Assembly: GCA_947630835.1 (NCBI GenBank)
Contig: CANRIZ010000002.1
Span: 48,308-112,307 of the forward strand
DNA from: an uncultured Clostridia bacterium
GTDB lineage: Bacteria > Bacillota > Clostridia > Oscillospirales > Acutalibacteraceae
Reading direction: 5' to 3'
Length of the DNA stretch: 64,000 bases
The translations under genes and the position numbers were made by a program. A model generated the notes under the pieces. The model searched no databases. It was not told the DNA's origin and worked only from the letters and a program-made list of their open reading frames with translations. Positions 10,801 through 20,151 of the stretch are shown piece after piece (positions within the stretch are counted from its first letter, which is position 1; every line of letters begins with the position of its first letter).

Positions 10801-11043
10801 GCCGCTGATTTTGATTATCTCTTTAATATCGCTGTCCGTTACTCCGAGAGTGCCCTGCACGCATATATCCATAAGGTTTTCAACGTCGTAAACGCTGTCC
10901 GCCGACTTACGCATTGCCGGGGCGGCCGACTTTATGCCCGCAAAGAAAGCCGTTCCGAGAGTAACTATTAAAATAATCGAAAGGAATCTGGTAAAGCTCG
11001 CTTTGACTTCACGCCTGAATTCCTTTTTAATAGGTTTAGTCAT
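7894..11043 (-). CDS. ABC transporter permease, FtsX-like, with long extracytoplasmic coiled coil
   Basis: 1049 aa; N-terminal TM, long E/K/Q/A-rich coiled coil (about residues 270-500), two FtsX-type TM blocks (FKALGYSKFEITKKYF; LATLKVLGFFDDEVEKYVYRENIILT). Confidence 0.9.
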   Translation of the reverse strand: MTKPIKKEFRREVKASFTRFLSIILIVTLGTAFFAGIKSAAPAMRKSADSVYDVENLMDICVQGTLGVTDSDIKEIIKISGVSGAEGAYNGDFLCSSDKAEVVTSVISLNDSINLIKVNQGRFPEAYDECIADKKFLDESGYKIGDTIKLSTGNDTDVSETLATDSFTIVGVGTTSYYLDNERGNASIGDGTVDGFIVVPKEAFSLSAYTKIFITVDNAMALNCFSSRYENLVEGVESNIRSIAETRCAVRFDEFQKESVDLISKAEDKFEARKQAVMDEFSKTYETLSSNQSELNTAQAEIDAKKQEIADAQEMLNMQEMGLDDSKKQLEEAKVTLNDLKARHETASKQLEQANKTIEKLEEELRVNAAKMTNDEYAEAAFTVFGYKATAQVYQTQLDTLARSIQTAQQRISDAESIINGSPETIAEARQKLADGDKEIAEAQKTVTEKQNQLNTAKEEYELSKDEIVEELNDAQAKLDKYKEKIRNTEEPVWYVTGREAIASYASFKNDAGGISAIGLMFPIIFFIVAALVSLTTMTRMVEEQRTQIGTFKALGYSKFEITKKYFLYAFYATLAGGVIGVVLGEALIPRLVVETYRVVYVNLNKTIVTPNLIYALIAVVIAVVCTTGAALIASRKYLKETPASLMRPEAPKVGKKILLEKIDGFWLRLNFSQKSALRNLFRYKKRLFMTVFGVAGCMALLLVGFGIRDSVSSMTGNQFNKIWNYDGTVTVNEALTRTERRHLLAEIQRTSGVDDYLQIYRTLNYAQAGDKENEAYTVVPQNVDFLGDYITLKSRTGNKSYKLSDNTVLVTEKLADLLGVEVGDKITLKSEKEGEPTIEIPIAGIVENYIYHYIYMSPATYNSLFGESPSLNTLLLRSSATNNEELSKSILKIDGVTSVTMNSDTQRQVDSTMDKLMIIVALMIISAGLLAFVVLYNLNNINITERTRELATLKVLGFFDDEVEKYVYRENIILTIMGAVIGVVLGTALHIFVMRSVETDTMMFGRYISWYSYVFSIALTAIFAVFVNFLMSFRLKAIDMVESLKSVE

Positions 11044-11055
11044 AGCTAACTTCCT

Positions 11056-11757
11056 TTACCATTCAATATATTCAACAGGCGTAGGCTTTTGGTTGAGCAA
11101 AAGCTTATCGACTCTTCCGTTCTTTACTTTAATTACCTTGTCCGCCATAGGCGCAAGCGCAGAGTTGTGAGTTATAACTACAACGGTCATTCCCTTTTCG
11201 CGGCAGGTATCCTGCAAAAGCTTTAATATTGATTTGCCCGTAATATAGTCAAGCGCGCCCGTAGGTTCGTCGCATAAGAGCAGCTTGGGATTTTTGGCGA
11301 GCGCTCTCGCTATGGACACCCTCTGCTGTTCGCCGCCCGAAAGCTGCGCCGGAAAATTGTCAAGCCTGTTTGAAAGGCCGACTTCCTTTAACACATCCAC
11401 CGCTTTAAGCGGGTTCTTTGAAATTTGCATGGAAAGCTCTACGTTTTCAATAGCCGTAAGATTTCCTACGAGGTTATAAAACTGAAAAACAAAGCCTACG
11501 TCGTCTCTCCTGTAAGCGGTAAGCTGTGCCTCGTTATATTTTGTTATATCAACATTGTCAACGTAAAGGCTTCCGGAGGTTGCGGTATCCATTCCTCCGA
11601 GGATATTAAGGATGGTCGTTTTGCCCGCGCCGCTGGGACCGACTACAACAACGAACTCGCCCTTTTCTATACCGAAGCCTATCTCATCAAGCGCCTTGAT
11701 TTCAACCTCGCCGGTTTTATAAGTTTTTGTAATATTTCTTACTTCAATAAACGCCAT
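11056..11757 (-). CDS. ABC transporter ATP-binding protein (MacB/LolD-like)
   Basis: [51 protein letters not shown]. Confidence 0.96.
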   Translation of the reverse strand: MAFIEVRNITKTYKTGEVEIKALDEIGFGIEKGEFVVVVGPSGAGKTTILNILGGMDTATSGSLYVDNVDITKYNEAQLTAYRRDDVGFVFQFYNLVGNLTAIENVELSMQISKNPLKAVDVLKEVGLSNRLDNFPAQLSGGEQQRVSIARALAKNPKLLLCDEPTGALDYITGKSILKLLQDTCREKGMTVVVITHNSALAPMADKVIKVKNGRVDKLLLNQKPTPVEYIEW

Positions 11758-11882
11758 TTTATAACCTCTTTTGTTTTAAAAGTGATAAATACACAAATTA
11801 ATTTTATCATATTTCTTCGTGAATTTCCATAGTAAAAGTAATTATTTATATTATGTTCATATATTAAATTCAGAAAAATAAA

Positions 11883-11902
11883 GAGCCACAGTGCTGTGGC
11901 TC
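11883..11902 (-). terminator. Palindromic terminator-like hairpin between the 319-aa secreted protein gene and the ABC ATPase gene
   Basis: GAGCCACAGTGCTGTGGCTC perfect inverted repeat. Confidence 0.5.
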
Positions 11903-11923
11903 AAAATCTCATATTAAATTAAA

Positions 11924-12883
11924 TCAATTGTCTTTTTTCTTTTTGGTAAGAACAAGCGCAAGTCCCGCTATGGCGGCTATAGCCGCAACCGAAGCAACCG
12001 CATAGTCGCCGGTGGGAGGAATGTCCGTCGGGTTGGAGGGCGTGGTGTTTGTACCGTCGCCGCTCTGATTGGAATTGTCGGAATTATTGGGATTGTCGGG
12101 ATTGTCGGGATCGGTTGTAACCGTGCTTCTCAACAAATCGGCAAGCCCCGAGGTTATGTAGCTTATAGCGTCGCCGAAGCCCCTGAACAGCTGAGAAAGG
12201 TCCGTGGGAGTATAACCTTGAAAAAAGCCCTCGACCGAGTTTGTGGTAGCCTCCTGCGAATTAACCGCAGTAATGAGATTGTTGCGCTCCTCAAGCGTAA
12301 CGGAGCCGTTTTTGTAAAGGTTTTTAATGATAAGCTCCGCCTTGTCCACGGTAAGAACTCCGTTGCCTACAAGAGAAACAAGGACGCTTTCCTTTTGACT
12401 GTAGTTAAGACCCGAAAGAGCGTTTACATAATAATCTATTTCCCTGTCGGATCCAACAGGTAAATTGTTGTCGTTATTGTCGTCCGGTTCACCGGTAACA
12501 GGCTCTGAAGGGGAAACCGCGTCGGTAATTGCTTTTGAGATAAGAGCAGTTAACATTCCGGCGGCGGAGCTTGAAAAAGCAACGTCGTCCTTAACTGCCG
12601 TAACCGCAAGGCTTACCGTAAGTTTTACAGAATCGGGATTTGCTCTGTACGCTGTTTTGTACGGGGTAAGATCGCCTATGCCGGATACAACGTCCTGCTT
12701 AATATTGGAGCGACCCATAGCCGTTTCAACGTCGTTTCCCTTCTCGATGGATTCAAGAATAAGAGTCGCTATTTCCTTTTGTTGGGCGTCTGTAAGGGCG
12801 TCAACCTTTTCACCTGCAAATGCCGGAATTGCAATTGCCATCAACAAAGAAACTGCAACCAAAATAGATAAAATCTTTTTCAT
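11924..12883 (-). CDS. Secreted protein with C-terminal sortase-like sorting signal (IPPTGD-TM-KKKK)
   Basis: N-terminal signal peptide MKKILSILVAVSLLMAIAIPAFA; D/N/P-rich linker; C-terminus IPPTGDYAVASVAAIAAIAGLALVLTKKKKDN. Confidence 0.75.
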   Translation of the reverse strand: MKKILSILVAVSLLMAIAIPAFAGEKVDALTDAQQKEIATLILESIEKGNDVETAMGRSNIKQDVVSGIGDLTPYKTAYRANPDSVKLTVSLAVTAVKDDVAFSSSAAGMLTALISKAITDAVSPSEPVTGEPDDNNDNNLPVGSDREIDYYVNALSGLNYSQKESVLVSLVGNGVLTVDKAELIIKNLYKNGSVTLEERNNLITAVNSQEATTNSVEGFFQGYTPTDLSQLFRGFGDAISYITSGLADLLRSTVTTDPDNPDNPNNSDNSNQSGDGTNTTPSNPTDIPPTGDYAVASVAAIAAIAGLALVLTKKKKDN

Positions 12884-13070
12884 GTTTCGCTGTTCCCTTC
12901 TTCATTTACTGTAAATAGCCATATCAGCAGTTACTATATCATCTATATACACTTGGAATTATACCAGTTTATTTATCTTATGTCAACAAAAAATATAAGC
13001 AAAATTCATAATTTTTTTTGGAAATCGGGAGATAATACTTATAATATAACAGAAGAAAGGAAAAATAAAA

Positions 13071-13253
13071 ATGAAAAGAAAAAATGAAAAGCCCTCCGAA
13101 AAGGCAATAAAGAAAATCAATAAAAAGTCGGAGGAAATAGCCGAGATATGGTCGGGCGACACAAACGAGGAAATTTCTTCCGACGTTTTGGGCAGCTACA
13201 CGGGAAATCCCACGGAAACGGACAGACCCATACAGGACGCGGACGATTTATAA
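13071..13253 (+). CDS. Small, highly charged hypothetical protein (60 aa)
   Basis: Good RBS (gaaaggaaaaataaaaATG); MKRKNEKPSEKAIKKINKKSEEIAEIWSGDTNEEISSDVLGSYTGNPTETDRPIQDADDL. Confidence 0.65.
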   Translation: MKRKNEKPSEKAIKKINKKSEEIAEIWSGDTNEEISSDVLGSYTGNPTETDRPIQDADDL

Positions 13254-13297
13254 TTTAACCGGCTGCGGGCAAATTAATAAAAAATTTAAAATTTTCC

Positions 13298-13326
13298 TTG
13301 CATAAAAGAATATTATATGGTATTAT
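13298..13326 (+). promoter_or_regulatory. Sigma-A-like promoter for rimP-nusA-infB operon
   Basis: TTGCAT-N17-TATTAT; followed by hairpin GAGAGTAGGttgttcgCCTGCTCTC at 13354-13378 in the leader. Confidence 0.6.
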
Positions 13327-13400
13327 AAGCAATGTAAGAATATTTGTAAGCTTGAGAGTAGGTTGTTCGCCTGCTCTCTTGTGTTTTGTACGGAGGTATT

Positions 13401-13892
13401 ATGGCGGAGAAAAAATCAAACGTCGTTTCGCTTGTTTGGGACATTGCCGAACCGATAGCGGACGAACTCGGTCTTGAGCTGTGGGACATACGTTTTCTTA
13501 AAGAGGGCGCAAATTATTATCTCAGGATTATAATAGATTGCGGCGACCGTCCCGTCGGCATTGACGACTGCGTTAATATGAGCCGCGCTTTGGACGCGCC
13601 TCTCGACGAGGCGGATCCCATAGACAAAAGTTATTCTCTTCAGGTGCAGTCGCCCGGGATAGAACGCGAGCTTGTAAGGGATTTTCATTTTAAAAAATAC
13701 CTGGGCGAAAAGGTTACGGTTCGCTTTATAAGGGCGGTAAATTCCCAAAGGGAATACAAGGGCGTTTTGACCGCCTTTAATAACGGGGAAATTTCGTTGG
13801 CTCTCCCGAACGGTGAAAGCCTCGAATTTAACAAAAAAGATACTTCATGGGTTAAACTTGATGATTTTGGAGGTTTTGCAGAAAATGAATAA
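13401..13892 (+). CDS. rimP: Ribosome maturation factor RimP
   Basis: Position ahead of nusA; LGLELWDIRFLKEGANYYLRIIID, VQSPGIERELVRDFHF. Confidence 0.93.
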   Translation: MAEKKSNVVSLVWDIAEPIADELGLELWDIRFLKEGANYYLRIIIDCGDRPVGIDDCVNMSRALDAPLDEADPIDKSYSLQVQSPGIERELVRDFHFKKYLGEKVTVRFIRAVNSQREYKGVLTAFNNGEISLALPNGESLEFNKKDTSWVKLDDFGGFAENE

Positions 13893-14934
13893 GGAATTTT
13901 TTGAAGCGGTAAATATGATGGAAAAGGAAAAAGGCATACCCGCCGAATTTCTTTACGAAAAAATCCAAAATGCCATTCTTACCGCGGTAAAGAAGGAGTA
14001 CAACGGCAAAGATGTGGTTGAGTGCGAAATTATACCGGAAAAATACGAAATGAACATCTACTACTGCCGTACCGTCGTTGAGGAGGTTGAGGATCCCGAT
14101 TCCGAAATTTCGCTTGAGGACGCGCAGGAAATTAAGAAAAAATACAAGCTCGGCGACGTCGTCAAGATAAAGCTTACCCAAAAGGATTTCGGCAGAATAG
14201 TCGCGCAAAAGGCTAAGCACGTTATCAGGCAGGGCATCAGGGACGCCGAAAAAGGTCAAATTCTGCACGAGTTCCAGTCCAAAAATCAGGAGCTTGTTAC
14301 CGCCAAGGTTCAGAGGGTTGACCCGATTACCGGCAACGCTACGCTTGAAATAGGCAAGGCGGAGGCGATTTTACCGAAGTCCGAGCAGGTTCCCGACGAG
14401 GTGCTTACCGAGGAACAGCTCATTAAGGTTTTCATTGTGGACGTAAAGGAAACCGAAAAAGGCCCGAAGGCTATGATTTCACGCAGGCATCCCGGTCTTG
14501 TAAAGAGATTGTTCGAGCTTGAGGTTCCCGAAATTTACGACGGCACGGTTATAATAGATTCCGTTTCCCGAGAGGCGGGCGCAAGAACCAAAATCGCCGT
14601 ACATTCAAAAGATGAAAACGTCGATCCCATCGGCGCGTGCATAGGCCCCAAGGGCACAAGGGTCGGAAATATAGTGGATATACTCGGCGGCGAAAAAATC
14701 GATATAGTAAACTACAGCGAAAAGCCCGAGGAATTTATAGCCGCGGCTCTCGCTCCCGCAAATGTGGTTGAGGTTGAAATCGAAGACGCGGAGAAAAAAA
14801 TATGCCACGTCACCGTTCCCGACAATCAGCTTTCGCTCGCCATAGGCAATAAAGGTCAGAACGCGCGTCTTGCAGCCCATCTTACGGGTTGGAAGATAGA
14901 TATTAAACCCGAAAGCGGCTTTTATGAGGGTTAA
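13885..14934 (+). CDS. nusA: Transcription termination/antitermination protein NusA
   Basis: DPIGACIGPKGTRVGNIVDILGGEKIDIV, LAIGNKGQNARLAAHLTGWKIDI; internal start MNKEFFEAV. Confidence 0.97.
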   Translation: MNKEFFEAVNMMEKEKGIPAEFLYEKIQNAILTAVKKEYNGKDVVECEIIPEKYEMNIYYCRTVVEEVEDPDSEISLEDAQEIKKKYKLGDVVKIKLTQKDFGRIVAQKAKHVIRQGIRDAEKGQILHEFQSKNQELVTAKVQRVDPITGNATLEIGKAEAILPKSEQVPDEVLTEEQLIKVFIVDVKETEKGPKAMISRRHPGLVKRLFELEVPEIYDGTVIIDSVSREAGARTKIAVHSKDENVDPIGACIGPKGTRVGNIVDILGGEKIDIVNYSEKPEEFIAAALAPANVVEVEIEDAEKKICHVTVPDNQLSLAIGNKGQNARLAAHLTGWKIDIKPESGFYEG

Positions 14935-14959
14935 TTGATAATCAAGCTTTAATTACGGG

Positions 14960-15241
14960 GTGATGAAACCGATGAAACAGAAAAAGATACCTTTAAGGAA
15001 ATGCCTCGGCTGCGGCGTTCAAAAGCCGAAGCAGGAGCTTGTAAGAGTGGTCAAAAGTCCGCAGGGCGACATAAGCCTTGACCTTACAGGCAAAAAAAGC
15101 GGCAGAGGTGCTTATATTTGTAAAGACGTTTCCTGCCTTAATAAAGCAAAAAAAGCAAAACGCTTTGAACACGCTTTTGACTGCGCCATATCGGAGGAAA
15201 TATATTCTGTTATGGAAAAGGAGCTTAAAAGCGGTGAATGA
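14960..15241 (+). CDS. ylxR: YlxR (DUF448) RNA-binding protein
   Basis: IPLRKCLGCGVQKPKQELVRVVKSP...GRGAYIC. Confidence 0.93.
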   Translation: MMKPMKQKKIPLRKCLGCGVQKPKQELVRVVKSPQGDISLDLTGKKSGRGAYICKDVSCLNKAKKAKRFEHAFDCAISEEIYSVMEKELKSGE

Positions 15242-15542
15242 CAGGCTTCTTAATCTTTTGGGAATGGCTCGCAGGGCGGGTAAGCTTTCGATAGGTCACG
15301 ACGCAAGCGTAAACAGCTTAAATTCAGGCAAAGCAAAGCTGTGCTTTTTAAGCGTCGAAGCCTCTCAAAGGCTTAAAAACGAAATGGACGCCCTTTGCAA
15401 AAAGACAAACGCAAATATAATCTTCGGCTCATACACCATGCAGCAGTTGGGATTGAGCGTCGGCGCAAAAGCGACAGCCGTTCTTACAGTTAACGACGAA
15501 GGATTTGCAAAAAGAATTATTGAATTAACTCGGGAGGAATGA
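15234..15542 (+). CDS. ylxQ: L7Ae-family ribosomal-like protein YlxQ
   Basis: GTG start; [24 protein letters not shown]...; position between ylxR and infB. Confidence 0.88.
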   Translation: MNDRLLNLLGMARRAGKLSIGHDASVNSLNSGKAKLCFLSVEASQRLKNEMDALCKKTNANIIFGSYTMQQLGLSVGAKATAVLTVNDEGFAKRIIELTREE

Positions 15543-15546
15543 ATAT

Positions 15547-17931
15547 ATGGCATTAAAAAAGAACAAACTTAACGAAGTGGCAAAAAGCTTCGATATTTCA
15601 CCTAAGATACTTACGCAATTACTCTCAAAGCATTTTAATGTTGAGAAAAAATCCCAGGCTACGCTTGAAGACAGGGAAATGGACGTTATTTTTGAAGTAC
15701 TTACAAGAGAGCGCTCCGTTGACAGCTTCGACAAGTACTTTGCTATGAAGTCGGAAAGGCCGCAGAAGCCGCAGAAAAGCAATAACGGCAGCGTAAAAAA
15801 CGGCAAAGCCCCTTCGGCAAAGAACACGGAAGGAGCGCAAAGCAAGCCCGTCGGCGCAAACAAAAACGCAAAGGCAAACCCCGCAAAGCAGCAGGGTAAG
15901 CCCGACGGCAAGGAAAAAAATCAGAACAAGCCCATGCAGTCGAGAACCAAGGGCGAGATGCGCCATATTGATACAAGGGCGGGTTCGGTTGACCTTGAAA
16001 AATACAATGAAAGATACGAAAACATCGCTCCCGCAAACGACAGAAACGTTGACAACGGAGTACGCAAGCAGAAATTAAAGCAAAAATCTCAACAGTACCG
16101 CAAGCGTCAGGGAATGAGAAGCCATAAGCGAGAGACGGAGCAGGAAAGGTTAAAGAGAATTGCCGCGGAAAGAGCAAAGAAACAGATTAAAATTACCGTT
16201 CCCGAAGAAATCACCGTCGGCGAACTTGCGGCTCTGTTAAAAATGACCGCCGCCGAGGTTATCAAAAAGCTTTTCTCGCTGGGTATGATGGCGACGGTAA
16301 ACGAAGTAATAGACTACGACACCGCCGAAATAGTTGCTACAGAGCTCGGCGCGAAGGTCGAAAAGGAAGTTGTCGTCACCATTGAAGAAAGAATTATCGA
16401 CGACACCGAGGACTCCGAGGAGGATCTTTTGCCCAGAGATCCGGTAGTAGTTGTTATGGGCCACGTTGACCACGGCAAAACGTCTTTGCTCGACGCTATA
16501 AGGAACACCTCCGTTACGGAAACCGAGGCGGGCGGAATTACGCAGCACATAGGCGCTTACAGGGTCAGCACGGGAGAAAAGAAAATCACCTTCCTCGACA
16601 CTCCCGGCCATGCGGCGTTTACCTCGATGCGCGCAAGAGGCGCTCAGGCTACGGATATCGCCGTTTTGGTTGTTGCCGCCGACGACGGAATTATGCCGCA
16701 GACCATAGAGGCGATAAACCACGCAAAGGCTGCGAATGTTTCAATAATCGTAGCGATTAACAAGATGGATAAGCCCGGCGCTTCGCCCGATAAAATTATG
16801 CAGCAGCTTACCGAGCATGAGCTTGTACCCGAGGAATGGGGCGGCGACGTTATCTGCATACCCGTTTCCGCAAAAATGCATCAGGGAATAGACAAGGTGC
16901 TTGACGCAATTAATCTTGTGGCTGAAATGCTTGAGCTTAAAGCGAACCCGAACCGCGCGGCAAAGGGCGTTGTTATAGAGGCAAAGCTTGACAAGGGCAG
17001 AGGCCCCGTGGCAACCGTTCTTGTTCAAAAGGGAACGCTTAAAACGGGCGACGTAATAGTTGCCGGTACTGCCGTAGGCAGGGTAAGAGTTATGACAAAC
17101 GAAAATGGAAAAGAGCTTACCCAGGCGGGCCCGTCCGTTCCCGTTGAGATAACCGGTCTTGCGGAGGTACCGCAGGCGGGCGACACCTTTGACGCGGTTT
17201 CGGACGAAAAGCTTGCAAGAGAGCTTGTTGAGCAGAGAAAGAGAGAGGCAAAGGAAGAGGAATTTAAGCAGTATCAAAAAATCACCCTTGACAATCTCTT
17301 TGACTCCATATCACAGGGCGAAATGAAAGAGCTAAACGTAATAGTAAAGGCCGACGTTCAGGGTTCTGTGGAAGCTCTTAAGCAGAATATCGAAAAGCTT
17401 TCAAACGAAGAGGTTAAAGTTAAGGTTATTCACGGCGGCGTAGGCGCGGTAAGCGAATCCGACGTTATGCTCGCAAACGCTTCAAACGCTATTATAGTAG
17501 GCTTTAACGTCCGTCCCGACCCGGTTGCCGCCGAAATTGCCGAGCGCGACGGAATAGATATGAGAATGTACAGGGTTATATACGACTGCATAGAGGAGCT
17601 TGAAGCCGCTATCAAGGGTATGCTTGCGCCCAAGTTCCACGAGGTAGTTCAGGGCAGAGCCGAGGTCAGAAACGTATTCAAGCTTTCCTCCGCAGGTCTT
17701 ATCGCCGGCTCTTATGTTCTTGACGGCAAGGTTACGAGGAACTCGCAAATCAGAGTTGTACGCGACGGAATTGTTGTGTTCGAGGACGCTATAGCTTCGC
17801 TTAAAAGGTTTAAGGACGACGTTAAGGAGGTTGCCTCGGGCTACGAATGCGGTATAGGCCTTGAAAAATTCAACGATATTAAGGAAGGCGACATACTCGA
17901 AGCCTTCATAATGGAAGAGAGCAAGGCATAA
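15547..17931 (+). CDS. infB: Translation initiation factor IF-2
   Basis: [37 protein letters not shown]. Confidence 0.98.
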   Translation: MALKKNKLNEVAKSFDISPKILTQLLSKHFNVEKKSQATLEDREMDVIFEVLTRERSVDSFDKYFAMKSERPQKPQKSNNGSVKNGKAPSAKNTEGAQSKPVGANKNAKANPAKQQGKPDGKEKNQNKPMQSRTKGEMRHIDTRAGSVDLEKYNERYENIAPANDRNVDNGVRKQKLKQKSQQYRKRQGMRSHKRETEQERLKRIAAERAKKQIKITVPEEITVGELAALLKMTAAEVIKKLFSLGMMATVNEVIDYDTAEIVATELGAKVEKEVVVTIEERIIDDTEDSEEDLLPRDPVVVVMGHVDHGKTSLLDAIRNTSVTETEAGGITQHIGAYRVSTGEKKITFLDTPGHAAFTSMRARGAQATDIAVLVVAADDGIMPQTIEAINHAKAANVSIIVAINKMDKPGASPDKIMQQLTEHELVPEEWGGDVICIPVSAKMHQGIDKVLDAINLVAEMLELKANPNRAAKGVVIEAKLDKGRGPVATVLVQKGTLKTGDVIVAGTAVGRVRVMTNENGKELTQAGPSVPVEITGLAEVPQAGDTFDAVSDEKLARELVEQRKREAKEEEFKQYQKITLDNLFDSISQGEMKELNVIVKADVQGSVEALKQNIEKLSNEEVKVKVIHGGVGAVSESDVMLANASNAIIVGFNVRPDPVAAEIAERDGIDMRMYRVIYDCIEELEAAIKGMLAPKFHEVVQGRAEVRNVFKLSSAGLIAGSYVLDGKVTRNSQIRVVRDGIVVFEDAIASLKRFKDDVKEVASGYECGIGLEKFNDIKEGDILEAFIMEESKA

Positions 17932-17949
17932 TATTTTTTGGAGGCAAAA

Positions 17950-18315
17950 ATGGCAGGATACAAAACGGACAGAATTGCCGAAGATATTAAAAGAGAAATT
18001 ATAGCCGTAACAAGGGAACTCAAGGACCCGAGGGTAAAGGATAAAATGCTCACGGTGGTAAGGGTTGATGTGAGCAGCGATTTATCCTACGCAAAGGTGT
18101 ATGTGAGCGCCCTTGACGGCATAGAGAGCGCTCGGGAAGCGGTTAAAGGTCTTGTCAGCGCAACCGGGCATATTCGCCGCGAGGTAGGCTCCCGCCTCAG
18201 GCTTCGCAAAACCCCCGAGCTTAAATTTATTGCGGACAATTCCGTAGAGCGGGGAATAGAAATTTTCAAAAAAATCGAAAAAAAAGGTTCGGAAGCTGAA
18301 GATGAAAACGCTTAG
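17950..18315 (+). CDS. rbfA: 30S ribosome-binding factor A
   Basis: RIAEDIKREIIAVTRELKDPRV...; position. Confidence 0.95.
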   Translation: MAGYKTDRIAEDIKREIIAVTRELKDPRVKDKMLTVVRVDVSSDLSYAKVYVSALDGIESAREAVKGLVSATGHIRREVGSRLRLRKTPELKFIADNSVERGIEIFKKIEKKGSEAEDENA

Positions 18316-19264
18316 TGTCGATGAAACGGCTCGGTTAATAAGCCGACAGAAAAAAATTTTGATTTTAACTCACAGAAATCCCGACGGCGATACTCTGGGC
18401 TGCGCTTTTGCGCTTATGTACGCCGCGAGAGCCAAGGGAATTGAAGCGGGTGTTTTCTGCTGCGATAAAATCCCGGAAAAATACGGATATATGTTCTCCG
18501 ACGGAGATTTAAGCTCGGACAGCGACGAAGCGTTTATCATAGCGGTGGATATTGCCGACATTAAGCTTATAGGCGCGGAATACTCGGAAAAATACGAAAA
18601 CAGGGTTAATCTTTGCATAGACCACCATATTTCAAACACGCATTTTTCGCAAAATTTACTGCTTAGGGACTGCGCCGCGGCAAGCGAATTGATTTTTGAC
18701 GTAATTAAATCTATGGGCGTTGAAATCGACAAGAAAATCGCCGACTGCCTTTACACGGGTATTTCGACGGACACGGGCTGTTTCCGCTTTTCAAACGTAA
18801 CCGAGCAAACCCATTCCGCTGCGGCACAGCTTATAAAGGCCGGAGCGAATCATTACGAAATAAACAAGGTTATGTTTGAAACTAAAACCATAGGCTGTTT
18901 TAAGCTTGAAGCCGCTGCGCTTAGCGGCGTTGAGATGCTGTTTGACGGGAAATGCGCCGTTATGACCGTTACAAAGGAAATGATGAAGGCCTCCGGCACT
19001 TCGGAGAGCGACTGCGACGGTCTTGCCTCCATTCCGAGAAGAATTGAAGGTGTGCTTGTCGGCGTAACGCTCAGAGAAAGGGACGACGGCACTTTTAAGG
19101 CTTCGCTTCGTTCCTATCCCCCCGCCGACTGCGCCGCAATTTGCTCGGCTTTGGGCGGAGGCGGACATGCGAGAGCGGCGGGCTGTGAAATCAGAACGGA
19201 ATTTTTCGATATAGACAAAGGCAAACTCTTGGCGGCAATAAAAAAAGAACTGGACAAAATATGA
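18302..19264 (+). CDS. nrnA: DHH-family bifunctional oligoribonuclease/PAP phosphatase NrnA
   Basis: THRNPDGDTLGCAFAL, CIDHHISN, GGGGHARAAG. Confidence 0.92.
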   Translation: MKTLSVDETARLISRQKKILILTHRNPDGDTLGCAFALMYAARAKGIEAGVFCCDKIPEKYGYMFSDGDLSSDSDEAFIIAVDIADIKLIGAEYSEKYENRVNLCIDHHISNTHFSQNLLLRDCAAASELIFDVIKSMGVEIDKKIADCLYTGISTDTGCFRFSNVTEQTHSAAAQLIKAGANHYEINKVMFETKTIGCFKLEAAALSGVEMLFDGKCAVMTVTKEMMKASGTSESDCDGLASIPRRIEGVLVGVTLRERDDGTFKASLRSYPPADCAAICSALGGGGHARAAGCEIRTEFFDIDKGKLLAAIKKELDKI

Positions 19265-20151
19265 CAGGCATTATCTTGTTGAACAAAGAACAGAATATGA
19301 CCTCCTTTTCGGCCTGCAACAGGCTCCGTCATATACTCGGCGAGAAAAAGGCGGGTCACATGGGAACGCTCGACCCTATGGCTACGGGCGTTCTTCCTAT
19401 TGCGCTGTCGTCCGCGACAAAATTTATTGATTTGCTCCCCACTCACAACAAGGCGTATGAAGCGCAGGCAAGGCTGGGCATAACGACGGATACGCTCGAC
19501 ATAACGGGAAAAAAGCTTTCCGAAAGCGACGTAAACGTTACCCGCCGCGAGCTTGAAAAAGTCTGCGAGGGCTTTAAGGGCGAAATTTTGCAAACGCCTC
19601 CTATGTACTCCGCCATAAGCAAGGACGGCAAAAGGCTGTATGAGCTTGCAAGAAACGGCGTTGAAATCGAGCGTGAAAAGAGAAAAATAACAATATACTC
19701 GCTTGAAATTTCCGAATTTGACGGCTTGAATTTCAAAATTTCCGTTGAATGCTCGCAGGGTACATATATACGTTCTCTTTGCGACGACATCGGCAGAGAA
19801 CTCGGCTGCGGCGCAACGCTTACACGGCTCAAAAGGACAAAATCAAACGGCTTCCTTCTTGAGGACTGCCATACGCTCAAAGAGATTGAAACGGCTTTTG
19901 CAAACGGGGAAATCGGCGACCTCCTTATCCCGGTGGAGGATTGTTTTACCGATTTCGGCATTGTCACGGTCACACGGGCGCAGGCAAGGCGCTTTTCCAA
20001 CGGCGGCGAGCTTTCCTCGGACAGGCTTCGCGGCAGCTTACAGCCGGGCGTTTACAGGGTATTTTCCGACGAAGGCGTTTTCCTCGGCCTCGGCGAAATC
20101 AAGGACGGCGGCGACGCTTTACGCGCAAAGAAGGTGTTTGTCAATGGGTAG
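19261..20151 (+). CDS. truB: tRNA pseudouridine(55) synthase
   Basis: GHMGTLDPMATGVLPIA, GTYIRSLCDDIGRELGCGATLTRLKRT. Confidence 0.97.
   Translation: MTGIILLNKEQNMTSFSACNRLRHILGEKKAGHMGTLDPMATGVLPIALSSATKFIDLLPTHNKAYEAQARLGITTDTLDITGKKLSESDVNVTRRELEKVCEGFKGEILQTPPMYSAISKDGKRLYELARNGVEIEREKRKITIYSLEISEFDGLNFKISVECSQGTYIRSLCDDIGRELGCGATLTRLKRTKSNGFLLEDCHTLKEIETAFANGEIGDLLIPVEDCFTDFGIVTVTRAQARRFSNGGELSSDRLRGSLQPGVYRVFSDEGVFLGLGEIKDGGDALRAKKVFVNG

Noticed and set aside
19745-20143. N-terminal extension of the RibF ORF
   Set aside because: Overlaps truB in another frame; the FAD synthetase domain starts at the ATG at 20144.
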